Positions 1 through 5,605 of a stretch of 10,294 bases of DNA are shown here, piece by piece. This DNA comes from an uncultured Collinsella sp. (lineage in GTDB: Bacteria > Actinomycetota > Coriobacteriia > Coriobacteriales > Coriobacteriaceae). Position 1 is the first letter of the stretch; the number at the start of each line of letters is the position of its first letter. The stretch lies in contig URMR01000056.1 in NCBI GenBank assembly GCA_900548935.1, positions 1-10,294 of the forward strand, written 5' to 3'. The position numbers and the translations under genes were made by a program. The notes under the pieces were generated by a model. The model saw nothing but the letters and a program-made list of their open reading frames with translations. It was not told the origin of the DNA and made no database searches.

Positions 1-161
1 CGGGCGTGCTTTATGTGCTGGACGAGCCTTCGATCGGCTTGCATCCCGCCAATGTCGACGGCTTGGTGGGCGTGATGCGCGATCTGGTGGATGACGGCAA
101 CACCGTGGTTGTTGTCGACCACGATACGCGCGTACTGGTGGAAGCCGACTATCTGGTTTAG
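1..161 (+). pseudogene. UvrA-like ABC ATPase, end of first nucleotide-binding domain, cut by in-frame TAG
   Basis: The reading frame starting at base 3 encodes the end of the first ATP-binding cassette of a UvrA-family protein: a Walker B segment VLYVLDEPSIGLHP followed by a switch-histidine segment TVVVVDHD. After the residues ADYLV the frame meets TAG at 159-161. In UvrA relatives this position is followed without interruption by D or E and then MGPGAG. The same frame continues as an unmistakable UvrA C-terminal half, so the TAG splits one ancestral gene. GAG to TAG would be a single substitution. The gene's 5' part lies outside the window. It could be a real nonsense mutation, a strain-specific pseudogene or a sequencing error; the sequence alone does not separate these. 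Confidence 0.8.
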
Positions 162-1301
162 ATGGGTCCCGTTGCTGGAGCAGGCGGCGGCAATGTGATT
201 GCTGCAGGCACGGTAGACGAGGTCGAACAATCGCGGGGCAGCCGCATCGCGCCGTTTTTGCGCGCAGAGCCCAAGCGCTTGCGTCCGCAGGTGGCTGACG
301 ACGAAATGTTCGACCAGGGTCATATCCGCATGGCGACCGATACCATCCATACCGTTAGGCCGCTCGAAGTCGATATCCCGCGCGGCCGCCTTGTTGCGGT
401 TACGGGTGTTTCGGGTTCGGGTAAGACGACGTTGGTGCTCGAGACGCTCATCCCGGCGCTCAAGGCGCGGGCAGCCGGCGAGCGCCTGCCGGGACACGTG
501 CGTTGGGTCGATGCCGAAGGTATTGCCCGCGCAAACCTGATTGACGCTACGCCCATCGGCGCTAACGTGCGCTCGACGGTGGCGACCTATGCCGACATCC
601 ATGATGAGCTGCGTCGCGCCTTCGCCCGTACGCCCGAAGCCAAGGCAGCCGGCTACAAGGCGGGCGCCTTCAGCTACAACACTGGCGCCTTGCGCTGCCC
701 TACGTGCGATGGCACGGGCTCGATATCGCTTGACGTGCAGTTTTTGCCCGACGTCGAGATCGTCTGTCCGGCATGTCGCGGTTCTCGTTATGCAGACACG
801 GCTTCGCGTATCCATCGCGAGGGCAAGGACGGGAGCTTGCTTACGTTGCCGCAGCTCATGGACATGAGTGTGGACGAGGCCTTCGACGCCACACTGGGAC
901 TCAAGAAGGTTCAGACGCGCTTACAGACCTTGCACGACCTGGGCCTGGGCTATCTCACGCTTGGCGAGCCCACACCGGCGCTTTCGGGCGGTGAGGCACA
1001 GCGCCTTAAGCTCGCGAGCGAGATGGGCCGCGTGCAGGACGATGCCGTATTTGTGTTCGACGAGCCCACGATCGGACTACATCCGCTCGATGTTCAGGTG
1101 TTGCTGAGCGTGTTTGATGGCCTCGTTGCCAAGGGCGCCACGGTGATTGTGATTGAGCACGACCTCGACCTTATCCATAACGCCGACTATGTGATTGACA
1201 TGGGCCCAGGCGGTGGCGACGCCGGTGGGCAAATCGTCTGCGCCGGCACGCCGGATGACATCGCGGCCTGTTCCAAGAGCATTACCGGACGCTACCTATA
1301 G
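162..1301 (+). CDS. UvrA-family ABC ATPase, C-terminal half (second nucleotide-binding domain), downstream of in-frame stop
   Basis: This 379-codon segment carries the second ATPase domain of a UvrA-type excinuclease subunit or a UvrA-like paralogue, which in the family binds damaged DNA as a dimer and hands it to UvrB. Visible in order: Walker A GVSGSGKTT at residues 82-90; a zinc module with CPTC at 179-182 and CPAC at 202-205; the ABC signature LSGGEAQRLKLA at 274-285; Walker B VFVFDEPTIGLHP at 296-308; and the switch histidine in IVIEHD at 329-334. It ends with the typical SITGRYL tail. The ATG at 162 directly abuts the TAG at 159-161, with no well-spaced Shine-Dalgarno sequence. Translation would therefore need termination-reinitiation, or the gene is dead. 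It is probably not a complete independent gene: its first 30 residues belong to the end of the first cassette. Whether it is canonical uvrA or a shorter paralogue cannot be told without the 5' part. Confidence 0.85.
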   Translation: MGPVAGAGGGNVIAAGTVDEVEQSRGSRIAPFLRAEPKRLRPQVADDEMFDQGHIRMATDTIHTVRPLEVDIPRGRLVAVTGVSGSGKTTLVLETLIPALKARAAGERLPGHVRWVDAEGIARANLIDATPIGANVRSTVATYADIHDELRRAFARTPEAKAAGYKAGAFSYNTGALRCPTCDGTGSISLDVQFLPDVEIVCPACRGSRYADTASRIHREGKDGSLLTLPQLMDMSVDEAFDATLGLKKVQTRLQTLHDLGLGYLTLGEPTPALSGGEAQRLKLASEMGRVQDDAVFVFDEPTIGLHPLDVQVLLSVFDGLVAKGATVIVIEHDLDLIHNADYVIDMGPGGGDAGGQIVCAGTPDDIAACSKSITGRYL

Positions 1302-1302
1302 A

Positions 1303-1342
1303 CAATGAGGCAAAGGGACAGCCCCTTTGCCTCATTGATGCC
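1303..1342. repeat. Palindromic intergenic repeat, copy A (40 bp shared with copy B)
   Basis: A perfect hairpin with 15-bp arms (caatgaggcaaaggg at 1303-1317 and its complement at 1323-1337) surrounds a 5-base loop, acagc. The repeat continues with gatgcc, giving 40 bp identical to 2527-2566 and in the same orientation. It fills the whole gap between the stop codon of the UvrA-like gene (ends at 1301) and that of the convergent ATPase gene, whose stop codon it overlaps by one base. No U-tract follows the stem on either strand, so it is not a standard intrinsic terminator, though it could slow or stop both convergent transcripts. It is most like a REP-type extragenic palindrome. Confidence 0.9.
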
Positions 1343-2442
1343 TATTTCACGCATTGAGCCGCGAGGTAGTCGCGGAAGAATGGCAATTCAAATGCGACGA
1401 GCCCTCGTCCTCGTTCCCCGATGATGCCGGCATCTATCATGCGGCGTCGGTAGCGGGAGACCTGCTGTGGCGAACGCTTAAGGCGCTCGACAAGGTCAGC
1501 GGTGGTGGACTCTTCCTCGTCATCGAGCATGGCGATGAGGAATCGCTTGTCCTCTGCAGTGAGTTCCCGATAGGTTGCCACGAGGATTCGGTCGTCCATC
1601 TCGTCGCGCGCGATTTTGATTCCCAGGTCAAAGTCGCGTGACGAGATTTCCTTCGAATCGCTTGTGAGATCCCAAGCACGGTAGCCTACGAGTTGCAATA
1701 GGAAGGGAAAACCAGAGATCGAGCGAACGGCTCTATCGATTCCCCCAGCATCTGCCAGGCGATCGTTTTCCTGGATCGTGCGAATCAAGGCCTCGCGTAC
1801 GTCATAGTCGGCAATGCGACCCAGATGATATTGTTGGGCGCGGCGAAGGAACGAGACCGTCTTGTGGTTCAGCAACGTCGAGACGTTGTTGGGAAGTCCC
1901 GCCATGAGCAGCGCGACGCGTTTCCCATCGGTTACAAAGTGCTGATACGCCGCTGCGAGCTGAATCATCTCGTCGAGTGTCGGGTCCACCTCGTCAACCG
2001 TGACGAGCAGACCGGTGCCCGCTTCGTTGAGCTGGTCGATGATGTCGCTCATGCGATAACGCCAGGTTGAGGCATCGTGAACGCGATTGACCTCGATGCT
2101 GCCGAGCGGTGCAATTCCAAGCCCAGTGACTTCGAAGTTGTTAGACGGGTCGATGAGATGGCCTGCAGCACGTTTCGCCCCGAACTCGATTTCCTCAAGC
2201 ATTCCCGGGAGCGCGGTCGTCTTTACGGCTATCCAGCCGTGGGATTCCGCCCTTGTCGCGAGCGACGACATGAGAGCGGTTTTACCGGTTCCACGTGCGC
2301 CTGAGAAGATCGAGGTCAATTCTGGGCGCCTGCGCTGGCTCAAGAAGGCACGGTCCAAATCCCGAATAATCTGTTGTCTGCCAGCGAGATGGGCTGGAAC
2401 CTCACCAAAACTGGGGGTAAACGGGTTCTCGAGATATTCCAC
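1342..2442 (-). CDS. Orphan AAA-type ATPase with C-terminal winged helix, function unknown
   Basis: The gene encodes 366 residues with no signal peptide or membrane segment, so it should be cytoplasmic. An N-terminal NPFTPSFGEVP segment and AGRQ motif (residues 20-23) lead into a P-loop GARGTGKT at 48-55. Walker B is LLVTVDEVD at 145-153, and a sensor-1-like strand ALLMAGLPNN is at 177-186, followed by FLRRA at 198-202, a possible arginine finger. SGFPFLLQLVGY at 243-254 resembles the lid region of STAND/Orc1-Cdc6-like ATPases. Residues about 293-345 look like a winged helix (TTADLVERLKRSPQQVSRYRRR), suggesting DNA binding. The start is GTG at 2442, fixed by AAAGGAG six bases upstream. GC content, hand-counted on sample lines (about 55-57%), is lower than in neighbours (60-67%). 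It has no operon partner and is bracketed by identical repeats, which suggests gain as a unit. Substrate and role are unknown; replication initiator and transcriptional regulator are possibilities I cannot decide between. Confidence 0.85.
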   Translation of the reverse strand: MEYLENPFTPSFGEVPAHLAGRQQIIRDLDRAFLSQRRRPELTSIFSGARGTGKTALMSSLATRAESHGWIAVKTTALPGMLEEIEFGAKRAAGHLIDPSNNFEVTGLGIAPLGSIEVNRVHDASTWRYRMSDIIDQLNEAGTGLLVTVDEVDPTLDEMIQLAAAYQHFVTDGKRVALLMAGLPNNVSTLLNHKTVSFLRRAQQYHLGRIADYDVREALIRTIQENDRLADAGGIDRAVRSISGFPFLLQLVGYRAWDLTSDSKEISSRDFDLGIKIARDEMDDRILVATYRELTAEDKRFLIAMLDDEEESTTADLVERLKRSPQQVSRYRRRMIDAGIIGERGRGLVAFELPFFRDYLAAQCVK

Positions 2443-2448
2443 AAAGCT

Positions 2449-2455
2449 CTCCTTT
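2449..2455 (-). promoter_or_regulatory. Ribosome binding site fixing a GTG start of the ATPase gene
   Basis: AAAGGAG on the minus strand lies six bases before GTG at 2442. No ATG in this frame is as well placed, so GTG is taken as the start. Confidence 0.75.
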
Positions 2456-2475
2456 CACACCGCCGTTTAACTTCA

Positions 2476-2506
2476 TTTTATTCTAGTTAATTCTGATTAA
2501 AAGCAA
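2476..2506 (-). promoter_or_regulatory. AT-rich promoter and imperfect palindrome upstream of the ATPase gene
   Basis: This is one of the most AT-rich stretches in the window. On the minus strand TTGCTT (2501-2506) is a possible -35, with GAATAA (2478-2483, 17-base spacer) or TAGAAT (2480-2485, 15-base spacer) as -10. The 27 bp at 2476-2502 form an imperfect palindrome: seven of the eight outermost base pairs match (TTTTAATC against GAATAAAA), and a smaller TTAAT/ATTAA repeat lies inside. Overlap with the core promoter fits an operator, possibly for the winged helix of the ATPase itself. The exact hexamers are uncertain. Confidence 0.4.
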
Positions 2507-2522
2507 TGGTTCGTTATTTAGA

Positions 2523-2566
2523 GCATCAATGAGGCAAAGGGACAGCCCCTTTGCCTCATTGATGCC
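2523..2566. repeat. Palindromic intergenic repeat, copy B
   Basis: This is a second copy of the 1303-1342 element, with longer perfect arms of 19 bp (2523-2541 and 2547-2565) around the same loop, acagc. Bases 2527-2566 equal copy A base for base and lie 1224 bp from it in the same orientation. It lies upstream of the ATPase promoter and downstream of the trmL terminator. No U-tract follows on either strand. Confidence 0.9.
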
Positions 2567-2593
2567 AAAACCAGCTTGTCAAGAGCTAGAGGG

Positions 2594-2634
2594 TTTAAAA
2601 ATCTGCCATTTCTACCCCGTCCCCTAATGGCAGG
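2594..2634 (-). terminator. Intrinsic terminator of trmL
   Basis: Read on the minus strand just after the trmL stop codon: an 8-bp stem CTGCCATT / AATGGCAG (2626-2633 with 2603-2610), a 15-base G-rich loop containing GGGGACGGGG, then ATTTTTAAA. Stem plus U-run directly downstream of the gene fits a factor-independent terminator. Confidence 0.7.
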
Positions 2635-2638
2635 TTTG

Positions 2639-3238
2639 TTACATTCCCGGAAAGCCTGTTTGGCGCAGGGCTTCGTAGAGGACGATGGCGGCGCTGTTGG
2701 AGAGGTTGAGTGCGCTGATGCGGTAGTCGTCCGGATTGATGAAGTTGCCGCAGATGTCCTGTTGAAGGATGGCCTCGTGGCTGCCCTCGGTATGCCCCAG
2801 CGATTCCTCGTGAGCTTCCCAAGCCTCGGCGTTATCGAGTGAGTCGCAATCGCGCAGCATGGGGATGCGCTCGCAGCGCTCGGGCGCCGCGGCAAGCAGT
2901 GGCTCGGGAATGCCCGAGCTCTCGCTGCCAAAGACCAAATAGTCACCGTCGCGGTAGGTGCTTTGCGCATAGGTTCGGCGCGCCTTTTTGGTCAGCAGAT
3001 GCAGGCGACCATCGGCGGGGGAGAGGCCGTTGCGCGCAAGGAAATCCTCCCAGCCGGCATAGGTCGTCACGTCCAAGTTTTGCCAGTAGCCCAGGCCGGC
3101 GCGACGCACCGTTTTGTCGTCGAGCGAAAAGCCCAGTGGCTCCACCAGATGTAGACGGGCGCCGGTGACCACGCAGGTACGGCCGATATTGCCCGTATTG
3201 GCCGGAATTTCGGGCGCATACAGCACAATGTTGAACAT
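2639..3238 (-). CDS. trmL: tRNA (cytidine/uridine-34 2'-O)-methyltransferase, TrmL type, with internal insertion
   Basis: This SPOUT-class methyltransferase family 2'-O-methylates the wobble nucleotide of tRNA(Leu) isoacceptors using S-adenosylmethionine, in the cytoplasm as a knotted dimer. Family motifs in the 199-residue product: YAPEIPANTGNIGRT at 7-21, the SAM-loop motif LVFGSESSGIP at 101-111 (usually GSETRGLP), RIPM at 124-127, and the knot helix ALNLSNSAAIVLYEALRQ at 176-193. Most TrmL proteins run about 150-160 residues and go from RIPM almost directly to the LNLSNS segment. Here about 45 extra residues (128-174, rich in Asp, Glu and His) separate them. The start is ATG at 3238, preceded by AAGGAGAT on the minus strand. 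An in-frame ATG at 3286 lies inside the upstream terminator and is rejected. The gene follows the GTPase gene on the same strand. Confidence 0.9.
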   Translation of the reverse strand: MFNIVLYAPEIPANTGNIGRTCVVTGARLHLVEPLGFSLDDKTVRRAGLGYWQNLDVTTYAGWEDFLARNGLSPADGRLHLLTKKARRTYAQSTYRDGDYLVFGSESSGIPEPLLAAAPERCERIPMLRDCDSLDNAEAWEAHEESLGHTEGSHEAILQQDICGNFINPDDYRISALNLSNSAAIVLYEALRQTGFPGM

Positions 3239-3256
3239 GAATCTCCTTGGCTCAGA

Positions 3257-3300
3257 ACGAAAAACCACCACGAAGGGGATAGGCACCTTCGTGGTGGTTT
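3257..3300 (-). terminator. Intrinsic terminator of the CobW-type GTPase gene
   Basis: A perfect 15-bp stem (aaaccaccacgaagg at 3262-3276, complement at 3286-3300) encloses a 9-base loop. Read on the minus strand the stem runs into GGTTTTTCGTT, a U-tract. It lies 37 bases after the GTPase stop codon and only about 20 bases before the trmL start, so it can end the GTPase transcript or act as a partial terminator for read-through into trmL. Confidence 0.85.
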
Positions 3301-3337
3301 GGCGGTTACGTAGCGGAAAAAGTCCGCTTGGATAAAC

Positions 3338-4468
3338 CTAGGCGCGGTGCCAGTCGGTCAGGCAGGCATCGAGGGAGGCGATGAGCGCATCCTTGTCCAT
3401 GTGACGGCCGATGATGCACAGGCTCGTCATGCGGTCGCCCGTCTCGTCGTCCCAAATCTGCATGATTTCGGGGTTCTCGTCGATAATCTTCTGCTTCTCG
3501 CCCTCGGGCGCCGAGTCAACGAACAGGCCGTTCTCCATCAGGCGCATCTGGTGGCCGGCCTGCTCAAACATGTAGCACATGTCCGGATCGCCGGTCTGCC
3601 ACAGCGGACCCTTGACGCGAATGACCTCGTCGGGCCACTCCTGCTCAACAAAATCGGTGAACTTCTGCAGGTCAAACGGCTTGCGGCGCGAGTACACAAA
3701 GGTCTCGATGTCGTACTCGAGCACCTCGGGGTCGTCGTGCTCCTCGGGATGCTCCATGGCCTCGATCCAGGCGGCGGAGTTGTAGGCGCGCATAAAGTCG
3801 AAGCGGTCGGTGTCGAGCAGCTCCTCCATGGGGACCTCGCCGTTTTGGGCCTCGACGATCACGGCGTCCTTCTGCAAGCTGCGCACGATGGCCTTGAGCT
3901 CGGCGATCTGCTCAGGGCTCACGGTATCGGTCTTGTTGAGGATCAACGTGGAGCAGAACTCGATCTGCTGGATGAGCAGGCTCTCGATGTCGTCCTCGTC
4001 GATATCCTCGGCCAGCAGGTCGCGACCGCCGTTGAACTCGTCGTACATGCGGGCGCAGTCGACCACGGCCACGATGTTGTCGAGCGCGAGCTTGGGCTCG
4101 CCGCCCACCTTGGCCTCGTCGCAGAAGCTCGAGATGGTGTAGGCGATGGGGATGGGCTCGCAAATGCCCGAGGCCTCGATGATGATGTAGTCGAAGTTGC
4201 CCGAATCGGCGATGCCCTGCAGCTGGTTAGCAAGGTCGTCCGAAAGCGTGCAGCAGATGCAGCCGTTGGTGAGCGGGATGAGGTCGTCGGTCTCGGAAAG
4301 GCCGCCGTCGGCGATAAGGCTGGCGTCGACGTTGATCTCGCCGATATCGTTGACGATCACGGCGGCGCGGATGCCGCCGTCGTTAGCGAGGATGTGGTTG
4401 AGCAGCGTGGTCTTGCCGGCACCGAGGTATCCGGTAAGCATGATGATCTTCACGGGTTTGTTGGGCAT
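3338..4468 (-). CDS. COG0523/CobW-type G3E GTPase, probable metallochaperone
   Basis: The 376-residue product belongs to the G3E GTPases that use GTP hydrolysis to deliver metal ions, often zinc or cobalt, to target proteins. The Walker A motif GYLGAGKT is at 13-20. The family metal site is NGCICC, with cysteines at 70, 72 and 73. IIIEASG at 95-101 contains the Walker B glutamate, LNKTD at 177-181 is the guanine-specificity motif, and a CobW C-terminal domain spans about 251-370 and contains IWDDETGDR. A short acidic and histidine stretch around 238-248 (EHPEEHDDPE) may bind metal. The start is ATG at 4468 because AAAGGAGG lies just upstream; the in-frame ATG at 4489 has no ribosome site. Its exact target metal and partner cannot be read from sequence. 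It is the first gene after its own promoter, followed by a strong terminator and trmL. I saw no obvious Zur box. Confidence 0.88.
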   Translation of the reverse strand: MPNKPVKIIMLTGYLGAGKTTLLNHILANDGGIRAAVIVNDIGEINVDASLIADGGLSETDDLIPLTNGCICCTLSDDLANQLQGIADSGNFDYIIIEASGICEPIPIAYTISSFCDEAKVGGEPKLALDNIVAVVDCARMYDEFNGGRDLLAEDIDEDDIESLLIQQIEFCSTLILNKTDTVSPEQIAELKAIVRSLQKDAVIVEAQNGEVPMEELLDTDRFDFMRAYNSAAWIEAMEHPEEHDDPEVLEYDIETFVYSRRKPFDLQKFTDFVEQEWPDEVIRVKGPLWQTGDPDMCYMFEQAGHQMRLMENGLFVDSAPEGEKQKIIDENPEIMQIWDDETGDRMTSLCIIGRHMDKDALIASLDACLTDWHRA

Positions 4469-4472
4469 ATGC

Positions 4473-4480
4473 CCTCCTTT
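4473..4480 (-). promoter_or_regulatory. Ribosome binding site deciding the GTPase start
   Basis: AAAGGAGG on the minus strand ends four bases before ATG at 4468. It lies inside the extra seven codons that would be added by the upstream ATG at 4489, so the shorter protein is preferred. Confidence 0.8.
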
Positions 4481-4523
4481 GTTAGACATGGCTTACAGTT
4501 AAATCTAATGCCAAACGCCTGCT

Positions 4524-4553
4524 CTTATACCCACGCGCCGGCAAATAACACAA
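4524..4553 (-). promoter_or_regulatory. Probable sigma-70-type promoter of the GTPase gene
   Basis: On the minus strand TTGTGT (4548-4553) and TATAAG (4524-4529) are separated by 18 bases, in the 65-bp gap between the ArsC-like stop codon and the GTPase gene. The -10 matches the consensus at five of six positions; the -35 keeps TTG. Confidence 0.5.
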
Positions 4554-4554
4554 G

Positions 4555-4893
4555 CTACTCCCAGGCTCCCCACACATCGGGGCAATAACCGACGGTGGCC
4601 TTTTTGCCGTTGCGCACGATGGGCTCGGCTAGAACCTGCTGATTCTCGAGCAGTTTATCGAAGCGCTGGCTAGGGGTGAGGTGCTGGATGAGCGCGAGCG
4701 TCTCCTCGTCCTTAGCCTTGGGGTTGAGCAGCTTGTCGATGCCGCCGACCGCCTGCATCACGCTCGTGAGCTCGCCCTTGCTCATCTCCTTTTCCTTAAG
4801 GTCGATAAACTGCACCTTAATGCGGCGCTCCTTAAAATAACGCTGCGCCTTCTTGGTGTCGAAGGACTTCTTGGTGCCAAAAATCTGAATCAT
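4555..4893 (-). CDS. ArsC/Spx-family small protein lacking the usual catalytic cysteine
   Basis: The 112-residue product has the length and layout of the ArsC/YffB/Spx thioredoxin-fold family: a beta strand MIQIFGT, then a KKSFDTKKAQRYFKERRI helix, a FIDLKEK strand, the middle helix with LLNPKAKDEETLALI, and an IVRNGKKATVGY segment at 92-103. Family members with reductase activity carry a cysteine where this protein has serine 10 (codon TCC). The only cysteine seen is at 104, in GYCPDVW. Arsenate reduction by the usual mechanism is therefore unlikely; a regulatory or binding role is possible. The start is ATG at 4893, 14 bases after the reductase stop codon with a weak GGCGGA ribosome site, so the two genes are probably co-transcribed. 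An upstream in-frame start at 4983 would overlap the reductase gene and is rejected. Confidence 0.8.
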   Translation of the reverse strand: MIQIFGTKKSFDTKKAQRYFKERRIKVQFIDLKEKEMSKGELTSVMQAVGGIDKLLNPKAKDEETLALIQHLTPSQRFDKLLENQQVLAEPIVRNGKKATVGYCPDVWGAWE

Positions 4894-4907
4894 TTTGTTC
4901 CGCCGTT

Positions 4908-5531
4908 CTACCTGATGAAGTTGGTCGTTGCGCGATCGGCTTCGGGTGCGTTGATACCAGCGGCCTGTCCTGCCTCGATACAATGCAGGAGCCAGGCCAT
5001 GTTCTTGCCGATGTTGCGCATGGTGGCCAGGCCCTCGGCGTCTTGGGCGGCCTCGCCCGGCATGGCGCCAAACACGTTGTTCCAGTACGTGGAGGCAACC
5101 ACGGGCATCTGGTTGATGGTGAAGTACTTGTTGAGCACATCGAAGGTGGTCGACGTACCGCCGCGACGGGCGACGGCGACGGCAGCGCCCGGCTTGTGTG
5201 CAAAGGCTTTGCTTCCGGCATAGAAGGCGCGATCGAGGGCCGAAAGGATGCGGCCGCTGGGGTGCGCATAGTAGACGGGCGAGCCAAAGACAAAGCCATC
5301 TGCCTGCTCGGCGGCAGCGATCAGCTCGTTCACCACGTCGTCGTCAAAGGTGCAGCGACCGCCAAGCTTGCCGCACTGGCCGCAACCGATGCAATCGCGA
5401 ATGGGCTTGGCGCCCAGCTGAAACACCTCGGTATCAATGCCTTCGCCATTGAGCTGCTCGGCGACCTCGGCGAGTGCACGGGCGGTGTTGCCGTTTGCCT
5501 TGGGGCTGCCATTGACCAAAAGAACCTTCAT
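4908..5531 (-). CDS. Flavodoxin-like NAD(P)H-dependent FMN reductase (iron-sulfur flavoprotein type)
   Basis: The 207-residue product has a flavodoxin fold. The FMN phosphate loop NGSPKANGNT is at 7-16, a cysteine cluster CIGCGQC at 47-53 plus Cys60 follows, and GSPVYYAHPSG at 83-93 is the flavin-ring contact region of NADPH-dependent FMN reductases. Members with such cysteines often act as iron-sulfur flavoproteins or quinone/nitro reductases in anaerobes; whether this one holds a cluster is inference. The start is ATG at 5531, six bases after GGGAG. The adjacent GTG at 5534 is too close to that site. It is the first gene of a two-gene unit with the ArsC-like protein, which suggests shared control and perhaps a redox or stress theme. 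Confidence 0.85.
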   Translation of the reverse strand: MKVLLVNGSPKANGNTARALAEVAEQLNGEGIDTEVFQLGAKPIRDCIGCGQCGKLGGRCTFDDDVVNELIAAAEQADGFVFGSPVYYAHPSGRILSALDRAFYAGSKAFAHKPGAAVAVARRGGTSTTFDVLNKYFTINQMPVVASTYWNNVFGAMPGEAAQDAEGLATMRNIGKNMAWLLHCIEAGQAAGINAPEADRATTNFIR

Positions 5532-5540
5532 CACAAACTC

Positions 5541-5568
5541 CCTCTGCTTTTGGTGACTTCTGCAGAGG
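5541..5568. promoter_or_regulatory. Inverted repeat between -10 and ribosome site of the reductase gene
   Basis: Arms CCTCTGC (5541-5547) and GCAGAGG (5562-5568) are perfect complements across 14 bases. The element abuts the -10 hexamer on one side and overlaps the ribosome site on the other. The transcript would begin within the upstream arm, so a DNA operator is likelier than an RNA hairpin. No regulator is identified. Confidence 0.35.
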
Positions 5569-5577
5569 ATTATCGCA
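5569..5577 (-). promoter_or_regulatory. Extended -10 promoter of the reductase/ArsC-like unit
   Basis: TGCGATAAT on the minus strand is an extended -10 element (TG, one base, then GATAAT). No recognisable -35 is present in the GC-rich stretch upstream, as expected for extended -10 promoters. It lies in the 74-bp gap after the GGDEF gene. Confidence 0.5.
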
Positions 5578-5605
5578 CGATGGGGGAGGCGGCGCGGGCG
5601 CGGTG

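Noticed and set aside
1303..1342. Copy A as a bidirectional intrinsic terminator for the convergent genes
   Set aside because: There is no U-tract on either side, and an identical copy sits 1.2 kb away upstream of a promoter, so a repeat element explains it better. Some terminating effect is still possible.
3236..3286. Longer trmL start at ATG 3286
   Set aside because: It would start inside the terminator hairpin and add 16 residues before the conserved MFNIVLYAPE start. A good ribosome site lies at ATG 3238.
3347..4588. Long plus-strand open frame of 413 codons opposite the GTPase gene
   Set aside because: It is the antisense of a clear G3E GTPase. Its translation is a low-complexity run of hydrophobic, acidic and His residues typical of antisense frames in GC-rich DNA, with no domain motif.
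4894..4983. Upstream start at 4983 for the ArsC-like protein
   Set aside because: The 30 extra residues overlap the reductase gene and are arginine-rich with no family match; the fold begins at MIQIFGT.
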